This document shows positions 13,256-23,269 of a DNA stretch of 64,000 nucleotides, one piece after another. The translations under genes and the position numbers were made by a program. Origin of the DNA: Bolinopsis microptera. Its lineage: Eukaryota; Ctenophora; Tentaculata; Lobata; Bolinopsidae. Location of the stretch: the NCBI RefSeq assembly GCF_026151205.1, contig NC_087074.1:1674001-1738000 (forward strand), read 5' to 3'. Below the pieces are notes generated by a model that saw only the letters and a program-made list of their open reading frames with translations, was not told the origin of the DNA and did not search any database. The number at the start of each line of letters is the position of its first letter. Positions within the stretch are counted from its first letter, which is position 1.

Positions 13256-15890
13256 CAGCTTACACAGTGTACACGACAGGTCTTATCTTTGCGGTTGAAC
13301 CATAAAAGCGTGACCACGTCGAGAGATCACCCCTACTCTCATACCGGGTTGTTTCCCCATATTTCCAGAAACAAAGTGATCCCCAATACCAATATTTGTC
13401 AGTTATATCTCGACAAGGTCTACCATACCACGTTATCGGCCGGGTGTAGTAGGTTGTGCCGTCTAAGGTAATATCAAGAGTAAAGTGAATATTATCAGCT
13501 AGCATGTGGGATTCTCTGTGAAAATGTATATCATCAGGGTAGAGGTTAGGATCTACGACAAGTTGTATGTTAAAGGAATCATCGTTTTTCCCGGTTGCAG
13601 CTGTTACTCGCAGTATAAACCCACAATCCCCTTCCTTGCTGCAGTTTGTTATAGAGGCCTGTTTGAATGTAAACTTTATGTCGTGATCTCGTGCAAATAG
13701 TTCTTCTGGAGAGTATTCAGATTTCGATGTCATGCGATTGAAACAGTTTCCAGTTACCATGCTGGCTTTATTTTGTATTTTATCAACCAGGCCACCGTGG
13801 TATACTCCATTTTTTTGCCTCATGTATACGAGTTCTAGAGGTTTCCATCCTCTGCACTGCATTGTATGAGCGAATGTTTCAATAAATTCGTCGCTTATGG
13901 ATACGAAAGGTGTATTTACATTAATTCTTTTATCACAAAGCCAAATATGAACAGCATCAAAGAAAATATAACTGTTTCTCACCATTGGAGATTCTATCAA
14001 AAAGGTTGTAAGTTCGTCAATACTGTTTATGTTATTTAGCTGTTGAAAATCAAGAAACAAGTTTGGCAAAGCTGCGTATGACATGGAATCTTTTATTTCC
14101 TTCTGGGCTTTATTATATTGTTGCAGAGCCCTCGCGACGAGCCCGAAGTCCTCAGTTGTCGGGGTTTCCAGTTCTGCCAGCTTCTCGAACAGTCGTTGAT
14201 AGACAGCCTCGTAAGTAGAAGAACAATCTTCATAGGTCAACCTCTGGAGTATGTATCTGCTGGTCTGATCAAGAGTATTTTCAGTCCTTTCCAAGTTGTT
14301 GTTAAGAGCCTCCACAAGAACATGCTCCTGATTAGCAGTAAGTTCCATTATCACATCAATATTCTTTGTAGAACAGAATGAGAAATCGCTGAGGTATTTG
14401 GTTACAAAAAGCAGTGTGCAAGGTGCAGAAGATGTGAATTTCTTGATTACGACATCTATGAAAGTTCTCTTTTTCAATTTGTTCAGAGTATACATGGCCT
14501 CATCAAATAAAAATAACTGCTCGTCAAAATTATCCTCTCTTACGGACTCCGTCAATTCCTGAAAGTATTCAAAACACTTTTCTATCAACCAGTTTACCTC
14601 AAAAACGTGGACTATTTTGTTGAGATCTCTGAAGTTGAATTTGGAGATATCTTTCAAAGTACCAGAATATGAGGCTTCTAGGAAACATTGTACTGCGCCT
14701 TTAGAGAATTCTTTAACTTCTATTTCAGTTTGATAAAGTTCTACTGTTATTTTCTTTATAACAGGGCTATTGAAGGACATTATTGCTGAGTTTGCAAGAA
14801 GTGCTTCATCTTTCAAAAGAAACTTCAGGTTGCCATGGGTGGGGGAGCCGAGATATTCCAACCCAAAGTTCATTGGTACTTGAATACAAGGAACTAGCGA
14901 AGCCATTCTGTTCATTCGTTTTTACTGGAAAGTATTCAAATTTCAGATAACACTATTTACTCGATTCAGTCTCAGAGCAACAAACAGTCTTAAATCAAAA
15001 TATGCCCAGTTTCAAAACCTTACAATAAAATAGCTGACTTGTGGTTAGAAAAACGTTATCTGCATCACATCTTAAGTGCAGGCGATTATTAAAATCCTCA
15101 CAAAATCTTATACGGGTGAAAAATGGTGCGAAAACAACATAAAACAAGGAAACCATCACTAGATTTCAAACATAATATTTCGGTACACTATCATCACGCA
15201 AATCAAATCAGTGCTGTGGGCTCTTTATCAGGTTTATGAGGTTAGGTCACCATATTACGTTTCAAATAACAAGTCGCACAAGCGCCATGATTCAATTTAC
15301 AACCATATCACACTGAAAATAGCCTCCAACTTCAATTTTACCTTCACTCGTCTTCATTTCAATGTTACAATTAATTAAGATCCCTTAAATTAAACCTTAA
15401 AACCAGCACCCAGCCAATCACATTTTCGTTGTGTTAAATTTCATGACAGGTGTTCAACACTGGTACAACAATGCGAAACATTTTTAAAATATTTATCTCA
15501 CATAACAGCTTGACTGTAATATCAAATATCAAATTCCGGGACACCTCCCAGGTCCTATTTATAGTGATTTAGATAATATATTAAGAGCGTGTTTTTAACT
15601 CAGATAACTGGGTATATTGCTTAAAACACTGCTTACCGTGGTAGTTACTGGGTGGGTCCCTTATATTGGCTTATATTTTATTGGCTTATATTGGTGTTGG
15701 TTTATAATATTAGCGTTAGTATTTAGTCCTTCTCCAATACATACTTACATAGGGCTGTACTTCTTGCTGTATTCAGCTTTCTCTAATTTTCACAAAGGTT
15801 ACGAAATTTGTTTTAAAACAAACCTTTTTATCTTACATTAACAAAATATTACAGTCTGATAAGATACAAATTTTAGACTTAATATGTCTC
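13256..15890. repeat. Segmental duplication, left copy (BTB block)
   Basis: This block and 16100-18420 are direct tandem copies. They share the BTB coding region, its upstream flank (for example atatttatctcacataacagctt) and the further flank (gggtgggtcccttatattgg). The 14916-15890 part is gene-free upstream DNA; I see nothing coding in it. Differences are scattered substitutions plus a few indels, consistent with an older duplication. The left copy keeps the intact gene. Confidence 0.8.
13260..14915 (-). CDS. BTB/POZ domain protein, intronless, intact
   Basis: A 551-residue frame on the minus strand. Residues about 22-115 form a BTB/POZ fold: GNLKFLLKDEALLANSAIMS, then a VQCFLEASYSGTL strand-helix segment and EVNWLIEKCFEYF. 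BTB domains mediate dimerisation and often recruit cullin-3 ubiquitin ligases. Residues about 125-300 are helical and resemble a BACK-type linker. The last ~230 residues are rich in Trp, Tyr and His (WYGRP, KYWYWGS, RFYGS) and look like a beta-rich ligand-binding domain that I cannot name. There is no signal peptide or membrane segment, so it is probably intracellular. A start six codons upstream in the paralogue (MNTFQYKR) is not in frame here, so MNRMASLV is the best start. An internally deleted paralogue lies 1.2 kb further right. Substrate and pathway are unknown. Confidence 0.8.
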   Translation of the reverse strand: MNRMASLVPCIQVPMNFGLEYLGSPTHGNLKFLLKDEALLANSAIMSFNSPVIKKITVELYQTEIEVKEFSKGAVQCFLEASYSGTLKDISKFNFRDLNKIVHVFEVNWLIEKCFEYFQELTESVREDNFDEQLFLFDEAMYTLNKLKKRTFIDVVIKKFTSSAPCTLLFVTKYLSDFSFCSTKNIDVIMELTANQEHVLVEALNNNLERTENTLDQTSRYILQRLTYEDCSSTYEAVYQRLFEKLAELETPTTEDFGLVARALQQYNKAQKEIKDSMSYAALPNLFLDFQQLNNINSIDELTTFLIESPMVRNSYIFFDAVHIWLCDKRINVNTPFVSISDEFIETFAHTMQCRGWKPLELVYMRQKNGVYHGGLVDKIQNKASMVTGNCFNRMTSKSEYSPEELFARDHDIKFTFKQASITNCSKEGDCGFILRVTAATGKNDDSFNIQLVVDPNLYPDDIHFHRESHMLADNIHFTLDITLDGTTYYTRPITWYGRPCRDITDKYWYWGSLCFWKYGETTRYESRGDLSTWSRFYGSTAKIRPVVYTV

Positions 15891-16126
15891 ATAATACATG
15901 ATAAATTAATTTTGTAATATAGAAAATCAAACTTTTAAAGAAAACTTTGCGATCAAACTAACGGTTTTTAACGTAAACATTTAAAATTACATTTAAACAT
16001 GAAAATAAAGAAATTACTATCCTAATGTATGATGTATTTGAAAACAGAACATTCCACTGTTCTTATCATTACCATCTATAAGAGTTACAGAGCACTTTCT
16101 AGCTAGAATCTTCTCATTACCCGAGC

Positions 16127-17370
16127 TTATACAATGTACACGACAGGTCTTATCTTTGCGGCTGAAATGTAATTGCGTACCCACTTCGAGACATCTCCCC
16201 TACTCCTAAACCTGGTTGTTTCCCCTAGTTTCCAGAACCAATGTGTTCCCCAATACCAGTATTTGTCAGTTATATCTAGACAAGGTCTTCCTTGCCACGT
16301 TAACGGTGGGATAAGATAGCTTCTGCCGACTAAGCTTAAGGTAATGTCAAGAGTAAAGTGAATATTATCAGCTAACATGCGGGATTCTCTGTGGAAATGT
16401 ATATCAATTATCATCAGGGTAGAGTTTGGGATCTGTGACTAGTTGTATGTTAAAGGAATCATCGTTTTCCCCTGTTGCAGCTGTTACTCGCAGTATAAAC
16501 CCACAATCCCCTTCCTTCCTCTTTTATTTCCTTCTGGGCTTTATTGTATTGTTGCATAGCCCCCACGACAAGCCTGAAGTCTTCAGTTGTCGGGGTTTCC
16601 AGTTCTGCCAGCTTCTCGAGCAGTCGTTGATAGACAGTCTCGTAAGTAGAAGAACAAACTTTATAGGTCAACCTCTGGAGTATGTATCTGCTGGTCTGAT
16701 CAAGAGTACATTTAATCCTTTCCAAGTTGTTGATAAGAGCTTCCACAAGAACATGCTCCTGATTAGCAGTAAGTTCCATTATCACATCAATATTCTTTGT
16801 AGAACAGGATGAGAAATCGTCGAGGTATTTGGTTACAATATACTGTGTGCAGGTTGCAGAAGATGTAAATTTCTTGATTACCACATCTATGAGAGTTCTC
16901 TTTTTCAATTTGTCCAGAGTATACATGGCTTCATCAAATAAGAATAACTGCTCGTCAAAATTATCCCCTCTTACGGACTCCGTCAATTCCTGAAAGTACT
17001 CGAAGCACTTTTCTATCAACCAGTTTACCTCAAAAATATGGACTATTTTGTTGAGATCTCTGAAGTTGAGTTTTGAGATATCTTTCAAAGTACCAGAATA
17101 TGAGGCTTCTAGGAAACACTGTACTGCGCTTTTAGAGAATTCTTTAACTTCAATTTCTGTTTGGAAAAGTTCTACTGTTATTTTCTTTATAACAGGACTG
17201 TTGAAGGATATTATTGCTGAGTTTGCGAGAAGTACTTCATCTTTCAAAAGAAACTTCAGGTTGCCATGGGAAGGGGAGCCGAGATATTCCAGCCCAAAGT
17301 TCATTGGTACTTGAATACAAGGAACTAGCGAAGCCATCCTGTTCATGCGTTTATACTGGAAAGTATTCAA
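16127..17370 (-). pseudogene. BTB domain paralogue with internal deletion
   Basis: The N-terminal 285 or so residues (17370-16515) parallel the intact BTB gene closely. After AQKEIK the sequence jumps straight to the part encoding EGDCGFILRV in the intact gene, but in a shifted frame, so translation ends after 303 residues. The missing piece corresponds to about 13638-14089 of the left copy (roughly 450 bp). The C-terminal domain remains further on (16414-16127) in its own frame, with a small local insertion near 16408. A BTB-only truncated protein could still be made. With the frameshift at a deletion joint, a decaying pseudogene is the simpler reading. Confidence 0.75.
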
Positions 17371-17460
17371 ATTTCAGATAACGATATTTATTCTATTCTA
17401 AGCAACAAACAGTCTTAAATCAGAATATGCCCAGTTTCAAAACCTTACAATAAAATGGCT

Positions 17461-17575
17461 TTTTTTTTAAATTTTTAAAAATTTTTTTAAAGAGAGGCTG
17501 GACCTAGATGGCCCATGAAAGGATAGTATTGAGATGCTCTGCCTACCTCTGGGGAATAATGGAACTTTATATGCA
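17461..17575 (-). mobile_element. SINE-like repeat, copy 2 (reverse)
   Basis: The reverse complement of this stretch reads ...AGGCAGAGCATCTCAATACT...CCAGCCTCTCTTTAAAAA and matches the repeat at 11335-11432. The left segmental duplicate lacks it at the equivalent place (about 15042-15058), so it was inserted, or lost from the other copy, after the duplication. A few flanking bases also differ, so no clean target duplication can be called. Confidence 0.5.
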
Positions 17576-19766
17576 TCACATCTTAATTGCAGGTGATTTT
17601 TGTCCTTCGGATGATCAAGGTACAATGTACACGAAAGATCACAAAATCCTATACGGGTCACAAAATGGTGCAAAAACAACAGAAAACAAGGAAACCACCA
17701 CTAGATGTCAATCATAATATATTTCGGTACACTATCATCACGCAAATCAAATCAGTGCTGTGGGCTCTTTATCAGGTTTATGAGGTTAGGTCACCATTTT
17801 ACGTCTTAAATAATAAGTCGCACAAGCGCCATGAATCAATTTATAACCATATCACACTAAAATTAACCTCCAAGTTCAATTTTACTTTTACTCGTCTTTA
17901 TTTCAATGATATAATTAATTAAAATCCCTTAAATTAAACCTTAAAACCAGCTGGCAACCAATCACATTTTCGTTGTGTTAAATTTCATGACAGGTGTTCA
18001 ACACTGGTACAACAATGCGAAACATTTAAAAAATATTTATCTCACATAACAGCTTGGCTGTAATATCAAATATCAAATTCCACCTCCCAGGTCCTATTTA
18101 TAGTGATTTAGATAAGATCTTAAGAGCGTGTTTTTAACTCAGATTACTGGGTATATTGCTTAAAACACTGCTTACCGTGGTAGTTACTGGGTGGGTCCCT
18201 TATATTGGCTTATATTTTATTGGCTTATATTGGCGTTAGTATTTAGTCTTTCTCCAATACATACTAACATAGAGCTGCACTTCTTGCTGTATTCAGCTTT
18301 CTCTAATTATCTTCATCACAAAGGTTACGAAAACAAAAGTTGTTATCTTACATTAATAACAAAATATTACAGTCTAATGAGATACACATTTTAGACTTAA
18401 TATGTCTCAATTGCTATCTCGAAATCAAATTGCACAAGAAAACCAACTTTACATTGACTGTATTTATAAAATGTATATTTCAAGTTACTTATACACTTAC
18501 AGCAACTGTTATATTCTATACAACAGTTTGCAAGTACTCTATATTGTGTTAGTGGGTATCATAATTTAAAACATTTTATGTCAGGAAATGGAGGAGCTTG
18601 AAAAGAAGATAACTGACTCTGTTGAAAAACACAAGCAAGATCTGGAACAATACTGTTTATCTAACGCTGGTTCTGTGGATATCTTACAATGGAAACTGTT
18701 CTCTAAACTATCTGACAGCACCACGCCCCTTTCACAGCTACTGAAATGTAAAGAGACTCAGAACATAATCAGAGACAGAGCCCTGTTAGAAGCGTTCATG
18801 ACAAGTGGAGACGTAGAGAATGGAGACTGGATGAGAGCTCTTGATTTGTTAAAATCCATCCTCCGGTTAGATCCTCACGCTACCAAACACCCAGTTAAAC
18901 TGAAGTTAGCTGTGGCTGTAGCACTTACCTTTGCAATGCCTGTTATATCGTATGCATTGAGGAAGGAAGGTAAGGAAATTGATCCAATTAGGCGGTATCT
19001 AAGCTTTGTAAGGTGGTGGGACATGAAGCATCTTTTTGAAATGTTAGACAAGATGACATGCTGGCATCTTCGATATGTGGTGGGATCCTTTGCAGAGGAT
19101 GACGAGTTAGAGTGGGCCAGGATAAACATACCTCTCGAGTTTCAATCTTCAGAAAAGATAGGAGAGGCCACACACACCATGATAAAATATAGGGCGACCA
19201 ATGATGAAGGTGTTTCAATCCACGATGGTTCCGCTTTTTATAACCACCGTCCTGAAACCCTGATGCTTCTCCACCAAGAAGGGGGAGTTTGTGGGGTGGT
19301 CTCCAAATTTGGGGCTGCAGCCTGTCAAGCTTTTGGGGTGCCAGCAATGCCAATAGGGCAGCCTGGACACTGTGCCTTTACTTGGTACACAGCTGAAGGG
19401 TGGGTCCTAGGTAATGACATCAGCGGATGGGATGAGTCAACAGAGGCACATATTAGGTGCGGTAAAAAAATCGAAATTATGCGGTACCGCACCCGACTAT
19501 AAAGGTTAAATGTGCGGTTAGGTGCGGTAAATTTTTACCAATTATGCGGCAAATGTGCGGCGATTTTTTCGAAATTTGTGCGGGAATTGTGCGGTTTTCT
19601 TTTGCATTTTCTCAAGGACTTTGGAAATTCTAAACGTATAACCGCCGCTCTTATCAAAAATAGGTCTGTTTATGTGTTACTGAGGGTGTAGTTTTTTACT
19701 AAGACCATGATTGAACCTAATATTGAGATTCAGTTATCTGAGAACAGTGACTTGATCTGGTAGAGA

Positions 19767-19901
19767 TCAGGAGACAGTTATTTGAAGACGCCTCTTGATA
19801 GAGTTGATCAGATCCCATGCAGGTATCTTCTGTTTCTTGTGTGGTGAGCTTGATGATGGGTCACTGTCTGTAGCTGTTCGTTTCTTTAGGAAACGGTCCA
19901 T
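19767..19901 (-). pseudogene. hAT transposase N-terminal remnant
   Basis: From the ATG at 19901 the minus strand reads a short basic, Ser-rich peptide starting MDRFLKKRTATDSD and ending near 19767. Starts of this style (MD-x-F-(L/V)-x-(R/K)K) are common in hAT-family proteins ahead of the zinc finger. Neither BED finger nor catalytic domain follows, so this would be the leftover first exon or N-terminus. Identification rests on a short stretch and is tentative. Confidence 0.4.
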
Positions 19902-19997
19902 GACGTTGTGATGTGATATAGAGTAATCAGATGATGTGGTGAAGTTACGAATGATAACTGATACACTATAATCGAAGTACGGTAACGACGAGGGTTC

Positions 19998-20285
19998 CAT
20001 AACGGCCTGGATCACGGTCCCGAAAGGGCCTGGGTCACGGTCCCGAAAGGGCCTGGGTAACGGTCCCGAAAGGGCCTGGGTCACGGTCCCGAAAAGGCCT
20101 GGGTCACGTGGTAACCAGGTCACGTGGCCTAGGCATGAGTTCCAAAAGGGTCTGGGTCACGGTCCCGAAAGGGCCTGGGTCAGGGTCCCGAAAAGGCCTG
20201 GGTCAGGGTCCCGAAAGGGCCTGGGTCAGGGTCCCGAAAGGGCCTGAGTCAGGGTCCCGAAAGGGCCTGAGTCACGGTCATAAAA
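19998..20285. repeat. 23-bp minisatellite inside the hAT element
   Basis: About 11 tandem copies of a unit like CACGGTCCCGAAAGGGCCTG plus GGT. They are interrupted once by a diverged segment with two CACGTG words (about 20105-20140). Variants AGGGTCCCG and ACGGTCCCG form two blocks, so the array grew in steps. Confidence 0.85.
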
Positions 20286-22291
20286 TAGCCCGACTTTTAA
20301 AATATTTTGGTTTTTACACTCGAAAATCTTAACGCGAAAATTTCAAAATTATCCGAAATTACGCGGAAAATTCTAGATTATGCAGAAATATGCAGAAAAT
20401 TACAAAATGTGCGGAAATGTGCGGAAAACAATAAATTATGCGGAAATGTGCGGAAAACGGTAAATTGTGCGATCCCGCACCCATCGCACCTAATATGTGC
20501 CTCTGTGAGTCAAGGTATCATGATGGGATCCAGGCATATTGGAGTAGGTCTGCACCTTTTATAGGACTCATGGACGATGCTCAAACGAGTGGGAAATACG
20601 TGTTGTCAGAAAAGTTGCGTCTAGCTGTTAACTTTCTGGATCCTGCGGAGCGATTTAAACTTCTATTCTCACGTGTTCTCCCCATATGCCCTGAGAATTA
20701 TAGCACTTGGCGAGATGTTCTTTACTTGGCAAAGGATATTGGATTGGTCGGTAACTCTCACTCTTTCAAAAATGTTGCAGAGTGTAAACCGGTCACAGTT
20801 AGCTCAACTGGAAATAGGGCTCAAAATATAACTGAAAACTCGGAGAGTGAATGGTGGACAGGGGACCAAACAGCCTGGATAGAAATCGATCTAAAGACAG
20901 CTTGCATAATTGACCATGTAAAAATACAATGGTGGGGTTATTCTAAGGCAAATCATTTCAGAATCTTTGCCATCATGGAAAATGGGGAAAAGGTGTTAGT
21001 TAAAACAGAAGAAGATCAAACACTTGATGACGATGAGAAGAACAACAGCTGTAATCAGTGGATCAATATATCTGGTTGGTTGCTGGAGACTTGCAAAATA
21101 AGATTGGAACTTTCTGACGGTAACAAAGACCCTTGGAACAAAGGAATGTTGTTTGGTTTACGGCAAATGCAAGTTTTTGCAATCAAAACCTCCGACGAAG
21201 AAAAAGTCTCTCCCATTTCAGTAAGTTTACTCAATGTAGATAAGGCTCTCGAGGAGGAAGTGGAAATCCAAGTCAAGGAATCCACAGGAGTAAGAGTTAT
21301 ATCTGAGGGTAAACCTGTCCGTGTTAGCTCTACTCAGGATAGGGGTAAAAATATAACCGAGCTTTCCGGCAGTGAATGGTGGACAGAAGACGAAACAGCC
21401 TGGATAGAAATTGATCTAAAGACAGTTTGCATAGTTGACCATGTAAAAATACAGTGGTGGGGTTATTCTGAGGCAAATCATTTCAAAATCTTTGCCATCA
21501 TGGAAAATGGGGAAAAGGTGTTAGTTAAAACAGAAGAAGATCAAACACTTGATGACGATGAGAAGAACAACAGCTGTAATCAGTGGATCAATATATCTGG
21601 TTGGTTGCTGGAGACTTGCAAAATAAGATTGGAACTTTCTGACGGTAACAAAGACCCTTGGAGCATGGGTATGTTGTTTGGTGTGCGGCAAGTTGTCATA
21701 TTTGGCATTGAAAAGGAAATTGTCCGCAACATAGCCAAACCAAGATGGCAACAACTGAAAGAGCTTTTAAAAAAGGAGGAAAAAACTTTTCAGGAAGTGA
21801 TTCCAGAATTTCTGAAAATATTCAACGGGCTTGGTTTGTTCGGTGGACGTACAGAAGAATCATTGTTTGCTGGTGTAAGCGTTGAGAATGTTGAGAATTA
21901 TCTTCAAAAGTTTATTTATAAAACTAAGGAAATGTCTGGACATTCGGAGGACACTGTATCGGAAGGAAAATGCTCAGAATCGTGGCTAGAATTAGATTTG
22001 GGTAACATTTGTTTGATTAAGAGCGTAGAAATAGACTGGGATTTAAATATATCAGCAGAAAAAGTAAGCTTAACTATCAAAACAGCTTCGGGAGACAAAA
22101 GGTTTAATAGATTAGAGTTGTTAAATCAGATTGGTAGGAGATTACGGTTAAATTTCTCTGCTGAGAAATCTGCAGTGAAGTCAGTTACGGTTATGGGAGT
22201 CGAGTTTACAAACAAGATGATTCTTGAAGGGAAGATCAGAAGACTTCTCAAAAACCATCCGTTTGTAGTTAATACACTGTTAGAAAAGTAA

Positions 22292-22671
22292 TTGAACCTT
22301 CATTGCCTCCCCTTTTTTAATAATTATACAGAAATTAAAACCGTTATCTTGATTTTAAAGCAATAATCAACATATTTGTATCTAGATGCTCTTGTAACTT
22401 TAGAAGCCATATTCTGTGCGGCTTTGTTGTAATACATGTTGCTATGGGATGTATAAGGTATAATGTATTATACAATACACGGGAGACACATAGAAAACGT
22501 ACTGTGTACATCACTTGTAGCTTATAACGTCTACATTCCCGAGATTGATTTGTTGGCTGTTTCAGTTTGTACTTCGGTATTTGTACTTGCAAAATGTTCA
22601 CTTTGAGTAACTTTTACTGTTACACTTTACATTGACTGTATTTATAAAATGTATATTTTAAGTTACTTGTA
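22292..22671. other. Flank between copy A and the Penelope fragment
   Basis: 3' flank of copy A, AT-rich. Its last part (about 22620-22685) is homologous to the 5' flank of copy A at 18448-18513, which shows that the tandem duplication included upstream DNA. No gene is seen. Confidence 0.5.
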
Positions 22672-22685
22672 CACTTACAGCAACT

Positions 22686-23165
22686 ATAATGATTCAAAGA
22701 ATAATATCCGGTAGTAGAGACTAGGTAGGACAAGTGAAACTACTGTTTAGGAGGAAACGCGAGCTTTCAGTGTGCTACACTTCATCAGGCTAAAATTTCA
22801 AATTATTGTTAGAATAAAATTACAATCACTAAAATGTAAACATAGGATATGCAAGTATCTAAATGATATATACATATATAGTAACACGTAAAATGGTTAC
22901 ATTGTCAGACAGTTAGTAATTAGTATATATACAAGGTAACAAATAGACGTCTACACTGAAACACATACACTGAGTCGGGTGTTATTTCGCTGCAGTGCAG
23001 TGCCAATTCATTTCTACTTGCTCGTCTAAATTTGTTGTACTTAAAATCCCTTGAGCTGCTCGCACTCTTCCCTATTGTTAATCTTAGCATTAAACAAGTT
23101 AATAAAATAAGCCTCTGTGACCATTCGTTTAACAGTATTTGACATATCGTTATGAAACTCTAAAT
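22686..23165 (-). mobile_element. Penelope-like element 3' fragment with 14-bp target duplication
   Basis: The insert is bounded by an exact direct repeat, CACTTACAGCAACT, at 22672-22685 and 23166-23179. On the minus strand its 5' part (23168-23041) reads through a GIY-YIG-type C-terminus ending in EAYFINLFNAK...LKGF and a stop. This is followed by a 3' region containing CTGATGAAGTGTAGCACACT and GAAAGCTCGCG, words typical of Penelope-like element ends. Upstream copy A has the uninterrupted flank (18510-18530). The insert is therefore a severely 5'-truncated retroelement that arrived in copy B's promoter-side flank after the gene duplication. Confidence 0.75.
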
Positions 23166-23245
23166 CACTTACAGCAACTGTTATCTATACAATAGTTTGC
23201 AAGTATTCTATATTGTGTTAGTGGGTATCATAATTTAAAACAGAT

Positions 23246-23269
23246 TATGTCAGGAAATGGAGGAGCTTG
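23246..23269 (+). promoter_or_regulatory. Possible 5'-UTR splice acceptor / overlapping upstream ATG before copy B
   Basis: The sequence ATGTCAGGAAATGGAGGAGC at the start of copy B (and at 18579 in copy A) can be read two ways. TGTCAG can be a 3' splice site, which puts the coding start right after an untranslated exon junction. Otherwise the first ATG opens a seven-codon frame that overlaps the real start and would lower translation. The splice reading seems more likely in a spliced animal gene. Neither can be decided without transcript data. Confidence 0.35.

Larger units (their letters stand above)
16100..18420. repeat. Segmental duplication, right copy (BTB block)
   Basis: Tandem copy of 13256-15890. 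Relative to the left copy it has lost about 450 bp inside the BTB gene and gained a SINE-like insert at about 17461-17575. The 17576-18420 part is non-coding upstream flank. The 15890-16100 stretch between the copies is AT-rich and has no visible feature. Confidence 0.75.
19441..20505. mobile_element. Non-autonomous hAT-type DNA transposon
   Basis: The element has terminal inverted repeats beginning CAGAGGCACATATTAGGTGC at both ends (19441 and, reversed, 20505). An exact 8-bp target duplication TGAGTCAA (19433-19440 and 20506-20513) flanks it. An 8-bp duplication with CAG-type ends is the mark of the hAT superfamily. Subterminal regions carry many GTGCGG(A/T) words, the kind of motif transposase binds. 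The interior contains a 23-bp minisatellite (about 19998-20285). On the minus strand from 19901 is a peptide MDRFLKKR...SPHKKQK, which resembles the N-terminus of hAT/ZMYM-type transposase proteins. The element is therefore probably an internally deleted derivative of an autonomous hAT. It lies inside the coding exon of the host gene. Confidence 0.9.
18588..22291 (+). pseudogene. Transglutaminase-like / F5/8C protein, copy A, split by transposon
   Basis: First of two tandem paralogues. Codons 1-285 run from 18588 to 19440. A 1,065-bp hAT-type element and an 8-bp target duplication then interrupt the frame, and coding resumes at about 20514 and runs to 22291. Outside the insertion the two parts match the intact copy B (23257-25899) in order and phase. 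The N-terminal part has the transglutaminase-like core GGVCGVV...PGHCAFTWY with candidate Cys and His catalytic residues. The second part has two full discoidin (F5/8 type C) repeats and a third diverged one. The downstream frame as called (617 residues) starts with an ATG inside the transposon, so its first ~27 residues are not host protein. Unless the element is spliced out or excised, only a truncated N-terminal protein of about 304 residues is made. Confidence 0.85.

Noticed and set aside
18875..19353. Minus-strand frames opposite the F5/8C genes
   Set aside because: They are shadows of a well-supported coding strand and repeat in copy B only because the DNA is duplicated.
20438..22291. 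Independent 617-residue F5/8C gene with its own start
   Set aside because: The first ~27 residues come from the hAT terminal region; it is the 3' part of the interrupted copy A.
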